A DNA stretch of 64,000 nt. Source: Chionoecetes opilio. Its lineage: Eukaryota; Arthropoda; Malacostraca; Decapoda; Majidae. The DNA is taken from assembly GCA_016584305.1 (NCBI GenBank), contig JACEEZ010023407.1, positions 523,197-587,196 on the forward strand. Direction: 5' to 3'. The notes under the pieces are model-generated. The model worked only from the letters and a program-made list of their open reading frames with translations, searched no databases and was not told the DNA's origin. Below are positions 61,709-64,000 of this stretch, piece by piece. A program made the position numbers and the translations under genes. How positions within the stretch are numbered: position 1 is the first letter of the stretch; each line of letters begins with the position of its first letter.

Positions 61709-63056
61709 GTGAGTGTTAAGGCTGTTTACGTGTCGGGGTGGGGAGGAAGGAGCGGTGAGCGAGGGACGGGTTTGGTGTTGTGGGTGGTGTGTCTGTGCGC
61801 CGCGCCGACATTATAATACGTCGATGTGTTGCGCCGTGTAATGTAATGTTAATGTTGGCGGGGTTGATGATGGTGCGGTGCCTTGTGAAGGACCTAGTGA
61901 CGGCGTGTGTATTGATATGATGACATTGATCACATGTTGCTGTGTTGTGTCAGTTATGTATTGATAAGGGCCCGTCAGGGTGGCAAGGTTGGTAGAGACG
62001 TGAGCGCGCAATGTGCAGCGTCCCTGTGCATTCGGTCAGCGGTTCGAGTCCGCCTAGTTCGTGCTGACGTGGCGGCGCTTTGTATAGTCAATAACCTTGT
62101 AGTTGGTACTTGCAAAGTGTCTAGATAGGATGAAAATCTTATCTTGTTATTATAAGGCGAATTTTGGTGAGAGAAGCCAAAAGAAGCCGGCTTCTTAAAG
62201 CTTCTTGCGGCTTCTCTCTCGCTTTCGGGCCTCGCCAGAACGGCTGACAGTGGTGTTCGAGGCTCGCCCGCTCGGCGCTCACAGCTGATAGCTGTAAACA
62301 AAACAACCACACAATGACGAAAGTGTACTGTCGAATGAAAGCCATTAATAAGTTACGATAACTGACTGACGATATTGTGAATAGATCACAACACATATCC
62401 TTCACATTAATTTTTTTTGCTCCATAAACCAAGGACTATTAATAGGGCAAGGTAAAGAGGCGGGCACCTACGGACATCATATGGGGCTGGTTGGGTCGAG
62501 TTCCACATTAGTGACTTATTTTTTTATTAACTGCTGCACCTGATGGCAAGGGTCAGGTATAATGATGGATTTAATTAACTGGCCATCATCTGCTCGCCAG
62601 TGCCCGGGATTTTCCGCTTTGGTGGTTGGGCAGATTTTTGGGATGGTTTATATTTTGCTTGGAAGATAGGGGGGCTGTTTTTCATTCTTGGCTGACTTTT
62701 GGCATTAAATTAATCTCTCTCTCTCTCTCTCTCAGTTTAATGAATTACTGTATGGGTATATGGGACTCAACAAATACTTTTGTCAACTTTACTTTTTAGC
62801 GTTTTAAAACTACAAAATATTGCAGTTGAACTTTGAAAAATTGGAGGAGCTAGAAAGAAGGATCACGTTACTCCTATCATAAAAGAGGGACATACTTTGG
62901 AACTCATCCTTCCGGCTTTGACTGAAATGAACTACCGCACTGTATTGTATGCTTATTGTACTTCACATCTGTAAAGGTTCCAGCGTGCGCTCAGCCTTGG
63001 TTAACCCACACGGCCGCTATGAAATATGAGGTGCCTCAAAAAATTCTAAGTCCAGT
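61709..63056. other. Possible intron; no gene recognised
   Basis: Contains a GGTTCGAGTCC motif (about 62041, discussed among rejections), a CT-rich stretch at 62160-62230 and a short CT repeat at about 62714-62733. No exon could be supported. Confidence 0.4.
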
Positions 63057-63366
63057 CAGGTTAGGTTAGGTATACTTTGTGGTTAAGGTTAGGTTAGGTT
63101 AGGTTAGGTATACTTTGTGGTGAAGGTTAGGTTAGGTTAGGTATACTTTGTGGTTATGGTTAGGTTAGGTATACTTTGTGGTTAAGGTTAGGTTAGGTTA
63201 GGTATACTTTGTGGTTAAGGTTAGGTTAGGTTAGGTTAGGTATACTTTGTGGTTAAGGCTAGGTTAGGCTAGGTATACTTTGTGGTTAAGGTTAGGTTAG
63301 GCTAGGTATACTTTGTGGTTAAGGTTAGGTTAGGTTAGGTATACTTTGTGGTTAAGGTTAGGTCCT
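63057..63366. repeat. TTAGG-derived higher-order array
   Basis: About nine units of GGTTAGGTTAGG followed by TATACTTTGTGGTTAA, 28-40 bp each. The GGTTA part is the arthropod telomere motif; the TATACTTTGTGG spacer is specific to this array. Confidence 0.9.
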
Positions 63367-63975
63367 TAAGGTTAAGGGCCTTTCTCTCTGTCTTCTGATC
63401 CTGGTAGAACCTGATGTCCTTGTCCTTCTTCTCCCTTGATAGCAGTCGGTTTCTCTCTATTTCCTGGATGGCATCTGAAGCTCCTATGTCGAACAGACTA
63501 TCTAATTCCAGGACAAAGGTACTCCTTTTCCCTCCAGGGTCACCTGTTCTACCTTTATTCCTTGCTAGATCTCTGTGCTTTTTGTGAAGTGTCATGAAAT
63601 GCTGCGCTGCATTGTACTTGGTCATGGTCTTGATCCTAGCCATCTGCCAGAATGGGATGATAGCCTCCACTGTTTCATTGGCGAGGTCTTGATGCTTAGG
63701 ATTCCCTGTATTTTCTGGCAAACTCTGGAGATGGAGGAAGTACTGGAAGGCCTGTCTGTTGGTGGGTAACTGGGAGCCACTGATGCTGGATGATGGGTAG
63801 CCGATCAGGAAGGTTTCTGTAGCAGATCTAGTAGCAGGTCGGCGTGACGCTTGTCTCTGGACTGCAGGTGGAGGTTCTGAGATGTCAACTTTGCGTCCTC
63901 GGAGCTCCTTGCTTACTGCCATAATGAAGTTATCTTGTGAAGTATCTCTGGATTTGTTAGCAGGTTTCAACAGAT
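63335..63975 (-). CDS. Transposon-like exon of unknown function
   Basis: About 210 codons on the minus strand. TTTGTTGCAG just before position 63975 is a good 3' splice site, so this is probably an internal exon continuing from beyond the window. Features: FQYFLHLQSLPENTG, ANETVEAIIPFWQMARIKTM, LHKKHRDLARNKGRTGDPGG, LELDSLFDIGASDAIQEIE and LLSREKKDKDIRFYQDQ. This pattern resembles the N-terminal region of an unnamed, repeated arthropod and cnidarian protein type that I associate with mobile elements. The last dozen residues (NLKDLTLTTKYT) are translated from the TTAGG-derived array, so the 3' end of the exon is probably lost. Confidence 0.45.
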
Positions 63976-64000
63976 CTGCAACAAACATAACAGACCATTA

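Noticed and set aside
61960..62070. tRNA-like boxes (TGGCAAGGTTGG and GGTTCGAGTCC)
   Set aside because: The A- and B-box-like motifs are well spaced, but the acceptor stem cannot pair (GTCAGGG against TAGTTCG) and the T stem is imperfect. At best a decayed tRNA-derived relic.

Overview
The window reads as repeat-dense nuclear DNA of an arthropod, most likely a decapod crustacean. Reasons: long perfect GA, GT, TA and TAC microsatellites; TTAGG-derived arrays (the ancestral arthropod telomere unit); spliced genes with GT-AG introns; a masquerade-like clip-domain serine protease homologue; an invertebrate-type PDGF/VEGF factor; and many non-LTR retrotransposons, Helitrons and foldback DNA transposons. 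The species call is an inference.

Host genes are few. (1) 29173-33239 (+) is a complete nine-exon secreted serine protease homologue of about 682 aa with seven clip-like domains and an inactive GDGGG active site. (2) 47132-48700 (+) holds four coherent internal exons of a PDGF/VEGF-related factor (PVF). (3) 35873-41810 is an inverted duplicate of that PVF locus whose fourth exon is broken by indels. (4) 61486-61708 (+) looks like a CpG-rich promoter and first exon ending in ATG followed by a splice donor.

Mobile DNA by region. 0-4 kb: RTE-like tail and an RNase H-bearing LINE (-). 5.3-6.7 kb: transposon with CACTG ends. 7.2-9 kb: two foldback elements. 9.9-11.2 kb: partial copy of a nuclease-like gene. 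12.4-13.2 kb: 40-bp minisatellite. 14.8-15.2 kb: TTAGG array inside a palindrome. 17.77-23.84 kb: a 6.1-kb element with TIRs of about 350 bp carrying a gene of about 1,550 codons with FEN1/XPG-like acidic motifs; this is the best candidate for an undescribed system. 24.2-28.1 kb: GC-rich LINE split by a foldback element that contains a second copy of itself. 36-43.5 kb: nested Helitrons and foldbacks. 46.1-46.9 kb: PIF/Harbinger derivative with a MADF remnant. 49.8-52.9 kb: satellite array with an inversion and a probable solo LTR. 53.7-54.5 kb: foldback. 54.8-60.4 kb: two more LINEs, one split by a Helitron, one inserted in a TG array. 63 kb: second TTAGG-derived array abutting a transposon-like exon.

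The PVF inverted duplication is useful because one arm gives the empty site for insertions in the other: four insertions (36.2, 38.8, 40.3 and 46.1 kb) can be placed after the duplication, two of them with clear target duplications.
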